Below, piece after piece: positions 44,681 through 56,900 of a DNA stretch of 64,000 bases. This stretch comes from Watersipora subatra (Eukaryota; Bryozoa; Gymnolaemata; Cheilostomatida; Watersiporidae). Location: contig NC_088708.1 of the NCBI RefSeq assembly GCF_963576615.1, positions 7,936,001 to 8,000,000 of the forward strand, in the 5' to 3' direction. Position 1 is the first letter of the stretch. Every line of letters begins with the position of its first letter. The notes under the pieces are model-generated. The model worked only from the letters and a program-made list of their open reading frames with translations, ran no database searches and was not told the DNA's origin. Position numbers and translations under genes: made by a program.

Positions 44681-45500
44681 AAGTAGTACTTTTTAAAGGC
44701 CAGTAACAATATAATCACTGTAATATTCATCTGCAGCTGTTGTTGTGCTGTTATTCCTAATCTAATTTAGTTCTAAGAAACTGATGCACCTTGGCTCAAT
44801 ATCCACTTTTATACAAATCTCCTTTTACACAGTTTCTGTAACGTGTATGTATAAGTTTAATCATCTGATTACACTAATTCCTGCATTTCCTTGTTTGCAT
44901 TATTTTGATTATTCTCTATTACAACGGTTTTTAATTTCCGTTTAGTTGTTGCAGTAGTTCATTTCATCTTTTACAGATACTGTATTATACATATCATGCA
45001 TTCATAAGCTATTATCACTTAAATCTTGAAAACAGTTTCTGTTTTGGCAGCATACCTCTGTGTTGTTTTTATCGAAATACTTCATGTGCTAAGTTTTTCC
45101 ATATGCATTTATGCATATGTAATATAAATTTTAATATAATGGAACAGTTGTTATTTGCCTGAATATATCATTTGCTGGGTTTATGCATTTGTAATACAAC
45201 AGTTTGTATGAGTAACATGGTCCACGGAAATCTATTATACATCTACTTATCATTTGATATATCCTACTCCATATGTTATAAATAGGTTTTCTTCTGTCAG
45301 GGCACTCTAAACGTTGTGTTGGAGTAGCTTTCTTTAACACCCAGCTGGAAAATAACTATTCAACATGTATATTTCTGTCATTTTTCACCCTTTGTTTACA
45401 AACGGAAACAGCATTCGATTAGCTCTTCAATATGGCGCACACGTTACGTTTTATTATCAACGTAAAAGTCACGTGATTGCCATTCCAGGGGTTTTAAGTT

Positions 45501-45740
45501 CAATGATTATAACGTTTAACCAGCGACCAGTCTCTGCGGTAAACTTTAGTAGAACTTGAGAACTTAGGTAACAACAGCGACTAAACATGTCGTTATTTGT
45601 GCGCTCAGTCAGTTTTATTTATATTTTTGTATCAGTCAGTTTTATTTGTTCTAATGGATTTTATTTTAAGTTTATTTTATTCTTAAGTTCTACTAAAGTT
45701 TATCACAAAAACTGGTCTTTGGTTAAACGTTGTAATCTTG
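45501..45740. repeat. about 50-bp inverted repeat in the P-like element end
   Basis: AACGTTTAACCAGCGACCAG...AAACTTTAGTAGAACTT (45501-45556) is the imperfect complement of 45683-45740. Confidence 0.75.
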
Positions 45741-45963
45741 TTTTTTTTCTACATAAATTTTTGCGTGAAATTCGTTATGATTACCAATGGAGCGACCGAC
45801 ATAACATCGCGGCCAAGCCGCGTAGACGGAAGAGAACAACTCCCTATAAGTGCAGCTGATGCATCGGGTGCAGTACGTCTTGTGACAAGCTGTTGTTGCT
45901 CGCCGCTCGACGGGGGACAACTACGCAAAAACAACAGCTTGTCAAGACAGGCTAAGTTCACAC

Positions 45964-47700
45964 CAAACAAGTATTTGGACACGCGTGATCATTCAGTTTC
46001 AACTCCCTGAAATAATATATATTTGTTTAATTTAATTTACTTTGATAAATTTCAATGGTTTTTGTTTTCCTTCTGTAACTGGAAAAGAAGGTTTCATTAG
46101 TTTACTTTTTAAGTTAGCACAAACTAATGTTCGGAGGTGGAATGAAGAATGTATAGGCATGTTTCGCGTTTATTTTCATTACAGAGTATTTCATTAAGAA
46201 GTTGTATTGGTGAAGCAAATACAGTAAGAATATACAAAAACTATATATGTATATATATATACATTTAGCAAGTGTATATTGAACAAGGTTGATATTTTGT
46301 ATAAAGCTCAGTGTTGATATGTAAGTTGCTAGCACAACTTACATCTGGTTAATTTCAGTAATAAATCAGGCTTGGGTGGTTTTGCACATTCTTGCAAACT
46401 GTCTAAACAATGAGCTCTTTAGGCTTGTAGGTATCCAGATACATCATGGGTTGCAGTAGGCATGACTTACCATAGATAAGAAATGGCTGTACAATGAGGA
46501 TGCAGAAAAAACTAAACTAACAACTCCCAGATGCTTGGCAGCCATAAAATTAAAGCTGGAGTTGTTTTCCTATTGCGAGGCATACTACTGAAATTCTTGT
46601 TAAAGGTTGACTTACAACAAAATTCACATTACAGTTATTTGGTATCAAAAAATTTACCATGTCTTACTCTATTGTGTGGTAGGTGCAAAATATGTGGAAA
46701 TGTGATTACAAGCTCTTAAAAGCTCAAAAACGAACAGAAAATCGCAGCCACACGAGACCGCCGTAGTTTGGATTCTCTTTCCAAAACGGCTCAAATGGGA
46801 CGTAGTTGTTACAAGATGGTTTCTGTTTACACTTTCATGCAACCTCATTTGTTGAAAAATAATCACAAATATACTTGACGCACTCAATAAAACCATGTCT
46901 ATTGCTCTTACCTGTCTATTTTATCGTCATTGTAATGCTGTCACTTTTAGCATTGATATCTTGTAACTTACCGTAAAAGTTCATTTAATTTTTTAACCTT
47001 AGCTCGAAGGCGTACATATCATTGTCTGATAATCATGATGAGCTTGTTGGTCACCTGTGATAATCAAAAAGTGCTGCAGAAATTATTTGCGAAATATTGG
47101 GTCACATGATCAGATTACGACTTGACGATTAGTTCAAGCCGCAACAAAGCTGTAAAGTAGCGAGCATCTATATTTGATACGGGGTCGTCGGTAAAACCCG
47201 AAGTGTTTGTCATAAACTAGTGCTACAATAAGTTTTATATTGAGCTTTGTATTGGCCTTTCAATTCACGTGAGAACATCGCGTGACAAAACAATAACCAA
47301 ATGTAATGACTACGTCAGAGAAATAAACAGATTCCAATCTACGGCGGCTTTTTGTTTTTGAGCTGTTAAGAGCTTGTAATCACATTTCCAAACATTTGGC
47401 ACCTACTACACAACAGAGTAAGACATGGTGAATCTTTTGATACCAAATAACTGTAATGTGAATTTTGTTGCAATTCAACCTTTAAGTTAATATGTCCCTA
47501 AAGAAAAAATATACTGTCCTAATAAATTTTAGTAAATAACTCTAATGATGCTATACTTGATTGGTAAACAAGAAATTTGTTTACAGGTTTCCTATAGCTC
47601 TCCAACGTTCTACCTACTAGATCTCATTGTTTGTAGCTCTCGATGCATTGACAGCTAGATCTCATCGTTCTAACTACCGATTAGTTTGTTCAGTATTGTT
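45964..47700. other. segmentally duplicated intergenic block (copy beside gene B)
   Basis: Apart from the TTAA element inserted at 46604, this sequence matches 63194-64000 upstream of gene A (landmarks TATAAAGCTCAGTGTTGATATG, TTGCAAACTGTCTAAACA, TCTAACTACCGATTAGTTTG). No gene recognised. Confidence 0.75.
46604..47481. mobile_element. TTAA-type transposon copy 4, about 878 bp
   Basis: Flanked by TTAA (46600-46603 and 47482-47485), same ends and interior orientation as the copy at 16112. The matching point upstream of gene A has no insertion. Confidence 0.88.
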
Positions 47701-47810
47701 TGTTGCTAAAGAAGCATCGCTGACAATTTCGTGTCAATGTTTAGAATTTTGAGATCTTAATCATTTTCACTAAATATGTAAAGTTCATAAATTATTGAAA
47801 ATTTTATTTC

Positions 47811-47816
47811 TTTATT
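47811..47816 (-). terminator. polyadenylation signal of gene A
   Basis: AATAAA on the minus strand about 125 bases past the gene A stop codon. Confidence 0.6.
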
Positions 47817-47937
47817 CAACATTACATTATAGCGGTTGTTCAACTCAAACAAAAATAATATAGTATATATTATAACCACCAATCTAAACTTCATACATAA
47901 CAACCAACAAGATGCTACAGAAAAATACAATGAATTG

Positions 47938-50900
47938 TTATCCTAACACAGCATCAGCAGGTCTCGTTAGTTCTTTCTTGTCGTTGCACTCTGGTCCTAA
48001 AAGAGAGTGATAAAATTATTTGCTCATACATATTACCAGTAGTTTTAGCAATTGCTAATTGGTGTGTTGCTCATACATATTAGCAGTTGTTTTAGCAATT
48101 GCTAATTGGTGTGTTGCTCATATATATTAGCAGTTGTTTAGCAATTGCTAATTGGTGTGTTGCTCATACATATTACCAGTTGTTTAGCAATTGCTAATTG
48201 GTGTGTTGCTCATACATATTACCAGTTGTTTAGCAATTGCTAATTGGTGTGTTACTTATATATATTAGCAGTTGTTTTAGCAATTGCTAATTGGTGTGTT
48301 ACTCATACATATTAGCAGTTGTTTAGCAATTGTTAATTGGTGTGTTGCTCATACATATTACCAGTTGTTTAGCAATTGCTAATTGGTGTGTTACTTATAT
48401 ATATTAGCAGTTGTTTTAGCAATTGCTAATTGGTGTGTTACTCATACATATTAGCAGTTGTTTAGCAATTGTTAATTGGTGTGTTGCTCATACATATTAC
48501 CAGTTGTTTAGCAGTTGCTAATTGGTGTGTTGCTCATACATATTAGCAGTTGTTTTAGCAATTGCTAATTGATGTGTTACTCATACATATTACCAGTTGT
48601 TTTAGCAAATGCTAATTGATGTGTTGCTCATACATATTAGCAGTTATTTTAACAATTGCTAATTGGTGTGTTACTCATACATCTTAGCAGTTGTTTTAAT
48701 AATTGCTAGTTGATGTGTTGCTCATACATATTAGCAGTTGTTTTAGCAATTGCTAATTGATGTGTTACTCAAACCTCTATGCTACATATTACCAGTATTT
48801 TTATCTTGGACCAATTCAAGTGTTACCTGCTTTGAATAATTTCGCATGTAAAATGGCTAACCTTGGACTAGAAGGAATAGCTCTCACCTGTATCTTCAGC
48901 CACCTGAGCCTGTCTAGCTTTGAAAACAGTGTTTATGAGACGTTCGAGTCTCTCTTTGTTAGGAGTTGTCACAATTTTGTAATTGCGACTTAATTTCATG
49001 AACTGGTTAGACACGCTGTCAAACTCAGGCCACTCAGGGATGTTTTCTGGCAGACTCACAGGTTTGTTTGGGTTCCTTTGAAAAGGTAAATTCAATGGAA
49101 CTAGATTTAATGTGTTGTCAAGCTGACCAATTTTGTGCATATATTTTATGATTGTAGTACAATACTCCAGTGTTAGCAATGAGTATCAGCAGCAAACTAC
49201 ATTCACAGTAAGATGCTAACGGTTGTTCGATTCATTTGCATACATATACTACCATATAATAATACTCTCAAACTTGCTTTCAACCCCAAAATACACTCTT
49301 GGTAGAAGCAACATTTTTAACAGCAAATGAAGACTTATTTTTATCACAGTAGTGCCATCAGCAGCAGTTTGCATTTGAAGGAATATTTTAACTCACTATT
49401 ATATGATCAATGACTATTTGCGAGTTGCAAAAATCAGTTAATTCTTTTTAATGTAAATATAACCCAAAATGGTTGTTAGCAAATATAGGAAGTAAATAAC
49501 GGTTTGTATTCAACTTACCCAGTTCTGGCAAAGTTGGTCCACATTGTCATCATTGCATTAGAGAGAGGTTGGTCTTCTGCTGTCGTTGAATTGAAAAAAG
49601 GAAAGAACGCTGCTGCTTCTTCTGTCAACTCTGGTCCAAAGTATTCTACAAGCAGCTGATACAATTTTACTTTGAGTTAGTTTATTGCACAGAGATGAAC
49701 ACTGAAAATGAGAAAAGTGAGAAAGAAGAGAGAGAAATAAAGAGGAAGGAAAGGTTAGGGAATGAGGGTTTGAGAAAGAGAGGAAGAGAGAGGACGAGAG
49801 AGAGAAAGAGGCAAAGAGATAAGTTGAAAGAGAGAGAACGATGGAAGAAAAGACAGGAGAGAAGAAAAATGATGGAAAGGGAGGATGAAGTGGAAGAGGA
49901 GAGGGAGACAGTGTTGAACTTTCACAACAAGGCGTCATCAACAAGTTAGTGTTGAGAAGTGACACAAACACGACACAAACAAGTCGCTGCTGCTGCCGCT
50001 GCTGCTGCCGCTGCTGTGGAATTGATGAGAAATATAAAAACTAACTGAGGCAAAATCCTTATAAAAGAGTTTTTGAAAATTCCTTTTGAATAAATAACTT
50101 TACAGTGTCGAACTTACAAAAACATTAAAAGATCTTGCCAAAATAATTATAACACATCATTTTTAAAAACACATTATGTTTCTGCACCTTCCCAGATGTT
50201 GTTGCGCAGAACCTCCATAAAACCAAAAACAGAGGGAAGTTCTTCTCCATGGTTGGCAGAGACTCTTAATGATGAATTCCTCAAAATTGAGAAAGAGTTC
50301 TGAAGCAGCTGATCAAAATAATAAGCATATGTAGCCTTTGGACCAATACTGTGAACTTGAAGTTGTCGAACTAAGTCTCCATTGAAGTAAAGCTCTCCTG
50401 AAGCAAATGACAACAGCTGTCAAATAACATGTAACAAATATATGCCACAAATTGTTTTGCCATCATTTTATTGAACATAAAAGCAAATCTATTGATAAAG
50501 GGTCAATAATCTAGAAAATTCATGTACAGAACTGATGGTGAGCTGGAGTACCTATTGCGTAAGTATATCTAATCCCCCTCTCTGTATCATTAGAAGCAGT
50601 ATCCAGTTCATATGTTCTGATGAAGAAGTCCTTGCAGAGGTTAACTGACAGCCTGTTAATAGTTGAGCAGGTGAATTCTAATCCGATGTCAACATATTTC
50701 TCTGACATCCCATTTGCGATAGACTCCTGAGTAAGGTTGAGTGCTGTGGGTACAAGAAAACTTCCTCCCTCTTGTCCATTGAAGCCACCCAGCAGGTCAA
50801 ACCTGGACACAGAGCTGTTATCATAGTTTATACAGAATATTCTCTTCTTTTGAAAAAATGATGATCAGCAAGTGTTGACAAATTTTACCAAAGAAAAGAA

Positions 50901-53900
50901 GACAACTGTATTTCAGCTGTGTCATAGACACATCATCATATTTTAATATGGAGCCTTGACACACCGAGACAACAACATATTAAAATAATTAAACTCGTGA
51001 GATGTTACATTTGCACTAGTAAATTACTTATTAGAGAATTAGTAATGAGGTAGAGGCAGCAAGTTTTATATGTTTGTTCAAGCTTACTCTTATCTTTATG
51101 TATTACTAGGTGAATACCTGGCACTGACTGGGTATGAAAAAGTTTTTTTACAGAAAATTCATTTTTGTTTAACACCAGCTGTACTACCCGCCGTTGCCCG
51201 GGTAATAAAAATTCTTTAAACAGAAAATTTTTTTATTTAACATGTATGTTAAATAAAATAGAAAATTAGTTATTTTAGTCCGAAAGTTGTGATGGTAAAT
51301 ACTGTATATATACAACATTTACCATCATAACTTTTAAACTTCATATCACAAGAAAAACGTTTTTTTTTGCAGTTTTTTTCTTTGTCAGTGAAGCGAAGGG
51401 AAGGGTGGAAGGGTGAAAGGGTGGAAAGTCAGTGAAGGGTACTTTGTCTGACCTAACCAAGAGAGAATGTAGAGGCAATTCCTACTTGAGTCCATGTAAA
51501 CATTTTTTAGTTTTACAAGATCTAGCCATTGCCCTTTGCAATAACCGGAAATTAAGGTTGAGATTGTTCTGCTACAGTTGCATTGTAATGGAGCATTTGA
51601 AATTGAAAAGTTGGACAATTAAAAGTTATAAATAAACCAAAAATAATAATGAACTTTGAAATGGCTTTTAAAAAACTTCCAAAGAAGACCAAAAGCAAAA
51701 GGTAATATTAATTCACATTAAAACATACATATATAACATTTATCGCGATAAGAATATTGTAGTTTAGCTAACTAAGATAAGAACGGGTTAGCCTTGTGGT
51801 TAGCCTTGTGGTTAGCCTTGTGGTTAGCCTTGTGGTTAGGCTTGTGGTTAGTCTTGCGTTTAGCCTTGCGGTTAGCCTTGCGGTTAGCCTTGCGGTTAGC
51901 CTTGCGGTTAACCTTGCGGTTAGCCTTGCGGTTAGCCTTGCGGTTAGCCTTGCGGTTAGCCTTGCGGTTAGTCTTGCGGTTAGTCTTGCGGTTAGCCTTG
52001 CGGTTAGCCTTGTGGTTAGCCTTGTGGTTAGGTGCGGGTGTTTGCATACTTGCAATCATCGCGGGTTCAATATCAGTATGGTGAGAATTTTCATTGCAAG
52101 ATATCAATGACTATAGCTAGACACAATGTGTCACATTGTCGAAAAACAAAAGACCAACAAAACACAAACATAGAAATTTATATATATACTAGCTGTACTA
52201 CCCAACGTTGCCCAAGTAATAAAAAAGTCTTTGGTCAGAAAATTAATTTGTATTTAAAATATAACAACATTTGCCATTATAACTTTCAAACTACATGTCA
52301 TGAGAGAAGTGTTTTTTGTAGTTGAAATAAATTAAGAGAGAAAATAAAAACAACTGTAAAGGTTTTCTAACTGAGTCAAACAACTTTTAAACTTCAACCT
52401 TCATATTATGAGGAAAATTTTTTCGTCCAGGTCAAATAAATTAAAAAAATAAAATGGCTATAAAAATGTCTGGATGTAAATATGAAATAATTAGCCAGTA
52501 ATAGCTAAATTAAGTCGGTTTTGCCAAGATTACAATAAAAGATGATTCTGTAATGATACAATTAATACGAAATGAGAAAACAAAATAAAAATCTTAAATA
52601 TGTAGAATTAATAATAATAATTCTTGCATAGAAGTGTGTGTATAAAAAGGTTACTGTTCCATCAAAAGCTATCCATCGAAACTTTGAATACGACGATGAT
52701 GCGGAGACAGTATAAGTATCTGCGCGAGAAGAATTGGCCTTGACCCCAGATATAGTAATTGAACCTTACGAAAAATATTTCTTAACATTGGCATCGTAAC
52801 GCCCGATCGCATCGGTAAGATAATCAGCTTACGCTATAGCTATAGCCGGAATGACAGATCCTCATATACACATACTTTGAGAAATATATATATAGATTTA
52901 AGATTTATTTATGCTAAGGTTTGCTGTACATACTTAAAGTTTTAATATATATTTTACTGTATTACTTCTTATGAATATTAAATGTCTAGAGTTAAAAGTA
53001 CACTAACCCTGCAGAGTAGAATACAGTCTTCATCAATAGCCTCTCATGTACTAGTTAGATGCCATTAATGAATTTATTGTTGGAATTTTAAATGAGCATT
53101 TACTTCTAGTTACAACTTTTAAAATGAAATTTGATGAGCAAAAATCTGTCAATTACCATTTTTCAGCATTTTAAGAGATTGATGTTTCTTTTAAAGACAG
53201 TTATGTAAAAATAAATTGGTCAAAGACAGACCAGGATGAGAAACCAACGAGTTCCTTAACAACTGAGATAGAAGAGAATATCTTTTGTTCCCAAATCTTG
53301 AGTCAAGCGCTGAATCATTCAAATTTTGTTTAAAAATTGCTTGGATGAAGATTAGACGTGTTGCCATTCTAAAGACGATATTCAGTAAGCACTGCACGTC
53401 ATTTGCTGCTAATCTGGTTTCATAACTGTCAGGTGTGGGTCCATCAGATCAGTTGATGTTTTCTGTACAGCAGTTACAAAATCATAAAATGTTTTCAGTG
53501 ACCTCATATTGCAAAGTTTTTCATTACCTTCTGGATAGATTATAATCATCATTCATGACTTCAGATGAAAAGAAATCATCGTCAGGCATGGGATGCCAAA
53601 GATTGGTGTAAATGTTATTTGGGGGAAGTACAGCGTAGATGTCTTCAACTGATAAACCAGAGAGGCAATCATAGACTGACTCAGAAGAAAGACAGTTCCT
53701 CTTTCTCTTTATACCCTCAACCACTTCCTTCCACTGTCTCTCTGATGTGTACCAACCCCAATCATCATAGAGAGACCCTGACTGAAGTATACAATAAAAG
53801 GCACATTTTATAGGAATAACAGGCACCCATCCCTCATAAGGATAGCAAGCAATGCCCATAAAAATAACAGGCACACCCACCCCCTCTCCTCTTAGGGATA

Positions 53901-56900
53901 ACAAGCAGTGCTGGCAGAAATAACAGTCATTGTAAGTAGTGTAGGCTTTACTTTAAAACATTTCAGAATGTAAAAAAGTTTGTTAAATTTTAGCAAAGCT
54001 AGAACTAAATGGTCTCATTAGGTCCGTCACCTCTTGTATGCCTCTCTTGAAGAGACCATCATTGTGCTGCCCCATCAGCTGGGCAGAGACGCTGCCACTT
54101 CCAGCTGACTGCCCAAAGATGGTAACAAGATCTGGGTCACCTCCAAATCTTTGGATATTGTCTTGAATCCAGACTAGAGCAGCCCTTTGATCCCACAATC
54201 CAAAGTTTCCTGTGCCTGAAAGTGTTAAGATGTTACCATCAATATTACTAGCTACTAGCACCCAAGCACCTATAGGTTCTAAAGCTGCTTGCTATATTTC
54301 ACCTCAAGTATGTTCACTTAAGATGGTACGGGTTTAACTAAGAACTTTTATTACCTGGTCCTTCATATAAGAAACCAAGAGCATCAAGTCTGTAGTTAAT
54401 GGTAACTACTATGACATCTCCATGTTTGGCGAGACTGGCACCAAGGTAAATGTTTTTGGATCCAGTTATGTAACCTCCTCCGTGAATAAAAATCATAACT
54501 GGTTTTTTATTGGTTGGATCAACACCCCCAGGGATTGTTATATCCATGAAAAGACAATCCTCATCACCAATCAACTCATCAGCTACAAATAGACAGATTG
54601 CTTTTCAAGAAACAAACAAGTGAAAATACTTTATGATTGAATATTATGAGGTTCATTGTAAAATGTGGCCCAAGGATACTAAGGAAGACGAAAGTGCTCA
54701 AATCAATGACAACCAGATATTGAAGAGATACAGGATGAGGTCAAATGCTGGGAGACAAAATTATGTCTGGTTTATTAGCGCTTTACCTCCTGCATGTAGA
54801 ATGTTGTGTAAAAACTTTTTGGTGGCACCTGTGAGTCTTTTAATATTCTGTCAAGTCTCAAGTTTTTCCCCATTGTTTATCCACTGTCAGTGATTTCAGA
54901 TTTCATACTGGAGTTGTTTGATAAGCTAGCACAAGTCTGAGAGTAGGAGTGATGAGAGAATGATACTATGTTGGTATTTAGAGACACTCGTGTTCAGTAG
55001 GAAAGTTGAACAAGGAAAGAAAAAAAAGGAATATAGCAATTCATACGCACGCTGTTAAAATCAGAAGCATTCATATCATCAACAAAATTCTATTTATGAC
55101 AAATAAGCAGTTACGCACAATTTTGGTTTACATTTCTACAGAAATAATCGAAGGAAAGATTTAGAGTTTTTTTTCTTATATAAGTGCTTCAGTTAAATAG
55201 CTCCTTATGCATGTCTGTGTGAGATGGAGCCATTACTTATGCATGTCTGTGTGAGATAGAGCCATTACTTATGCATGTCTGTGTGAGATAGAGCCATTAC
55301 TTATAATTTGCGCATGCTTTCTTCAAACCACGCAATGGTAACTATAATGAATTTGTACAGCAACATTTAAAATTTGAATTTTAAACAACACACTGAATTC
55401 ATAAAATTATCCGATATAGTTTACTACACTTGATTTACAAAATTTTTTATGAGCTACCAGGACTGTTGGTATTAGCCTAATAACTATTATAAAAGGAGTT
55501 GTCTTTTCTATAAGATTGATTGTATAGCCTTCATCTAACTGTAAAGAATTACATTGAATTTCAATCATACTCCTCCAGCCAAATTTTCACTAGTCTATGC
55601 ACAGCTATTAACAGCATAATATTATATATATTTTAAGATGGAGTATTGTGGCTAGTATGGCTGCTAGTAGTCCAGGTTAGCCTCCTATAATTCCTTAGTG
55701 GTACGCAGCCTATGAGTCCACTTCACTGCTGGATATACAATTTGTGGTGGCGAACGACAGCCAGGCTCAGGGTCAAGAAAGGCTATTACAAACGGCTGAC
55801 CGTGCCAAGGCCAAGAAGACGGTTTAGGCCTTTCTAGCAGCTGCAGATTCAGATAGGTTCCTGACAGACCCAAGTAAAAAGAGACCAAGCCCACCCTCAA
55901 ACTGGCCGGAAGTACAGCCAACTGGCTGGCTGGCCTTGCCCGCTAGTCTTGACAGCTGGCCTTGCCGGCTGGCCTTGCCTGCCGGCCCTGTAGCAGATTG
56001 GTAACAACCATATGCAGGCCAGCCTTTTGCTGGCTTGGTAACAGTTTGGTCTTTTGTATGTCTCGGTTCGGTTGCTGGTCAGTCTTCATCTCTGTCGACT
56101 CGGTAGCCGGCAGGTAGCTGGTAAGGCCAGCTGGCCTTACCGTCTACCTGGCCAGCTGGCCTTACCAACTGGCTTTACTGGTTGACCAGCAAGGACAGCC
56201 ATGCTGATCACTGAGATGGCAGAGATGAAGACTGACCTGCTACTGAACCGGCTCCTTGGAGATTTGATCTACCATTGAGTCGGCCTTTTAAGCAAAGGGG
56301 AGGAGCCTACTAGCAGCAGTCTAAATAAGAGAGGCAAGACAGCGCACAGAGAAGACTTACTCCATGCAGCTGATTGCATGCAAATTCCGGACTGTATATA
56401 TTATATATCTGCGAAAACATATATGGCCTTATATACTCAAAGTGGTGGGGTTTCTTGTTGAGTAGTGAAGGGTTGCAAAAGATCCTTTACACTAGTGGCA
56501 GCAGTGAAATCTCTTAAAGCCCAATTTCACAAGAACCAACGAACCTCTGAATAAACTATCCGAGACTGCTCTCGAGAATGATATCACTCGAGAGTGATAT
56601 CAAGAAGAGAAACCTACAGAGTTTGAGTATCTTGAGATGAGATACCCTCCAGGTTAGGAAAGGTTAAGCTACCTTAAAAGTGGCAGCTCAAATCTATAGC
56701 TTTGAATGGTCTTTTTGTCTCTATCGTTCCATCTCAGGGTCCTTTTGAAGAAGTCGCAAAAATAAACACCAGGCGAGCTCGAAGCACAGTTAGGAATATG
56801 GATCGTCTAGCCGATGTACTGGAAAGGTTGAGATGATATCTCGAGACCCTAGCCCTTGCTCACCAGTTCAAGTCACCTCAGGACAGAGATGACAGGCTCG

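Larger units (their letters stand above)
40869..45954 (+). mobile_element. P-superfamily-like DNA transposon, 5.1 kb, degraded
   Basis: Perfect 37-bp TIRs (40869-40905 and 45918-45954, outer bases TAGCCTGTCTTGACAAGC) flanked by a direct repeat AGTTCACAC (40860-40868 and 45955-45963). The paralogous site upstream of gene A (AGTTCACA near 63186-63193) has no insertion. A P-type transposase remnant lies inside (44042-44680). P elements make 8-bp duplications; nine match here, perhaps one by chance. The right end also folds into hairpins. Nested inside are a hAT-like end and a TTAA-element fragment. I saw nothing else coding in 41031-44041. Confidence 0.8.

Noticed and set aside
44298-44681. Stand-alone 127-residue gene
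   Set aside because: Its NGGLVLPS segment continues the P-type transposase frames just upstream; it is one piece of a frameshifted pseudogene.
45723-46010. Overlapping open frames on both strands
   Set aside because: They fall in the hairpin-rich right end of the P-like element, which also occurs as a fragment at 10003-10281; no coding signal.
49558-49971. Ser/Phe-rich and Arg/Glu-rich open frames on opposite strands
   Set aside because: Both arise from the homopurine tract in gene A intron 7.
51768-52110. Open frames of about 100 codons on both strands (LTAR, NRKA, ALRL repeats)
   Set aside because: By-products of the 12-bp repeat; present on both strands in several frames, with no domain or splice context.
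54633-54893. 86-codon plus-strand frame in gene A intron 2
   Set aside because: No motif and no supporting context.
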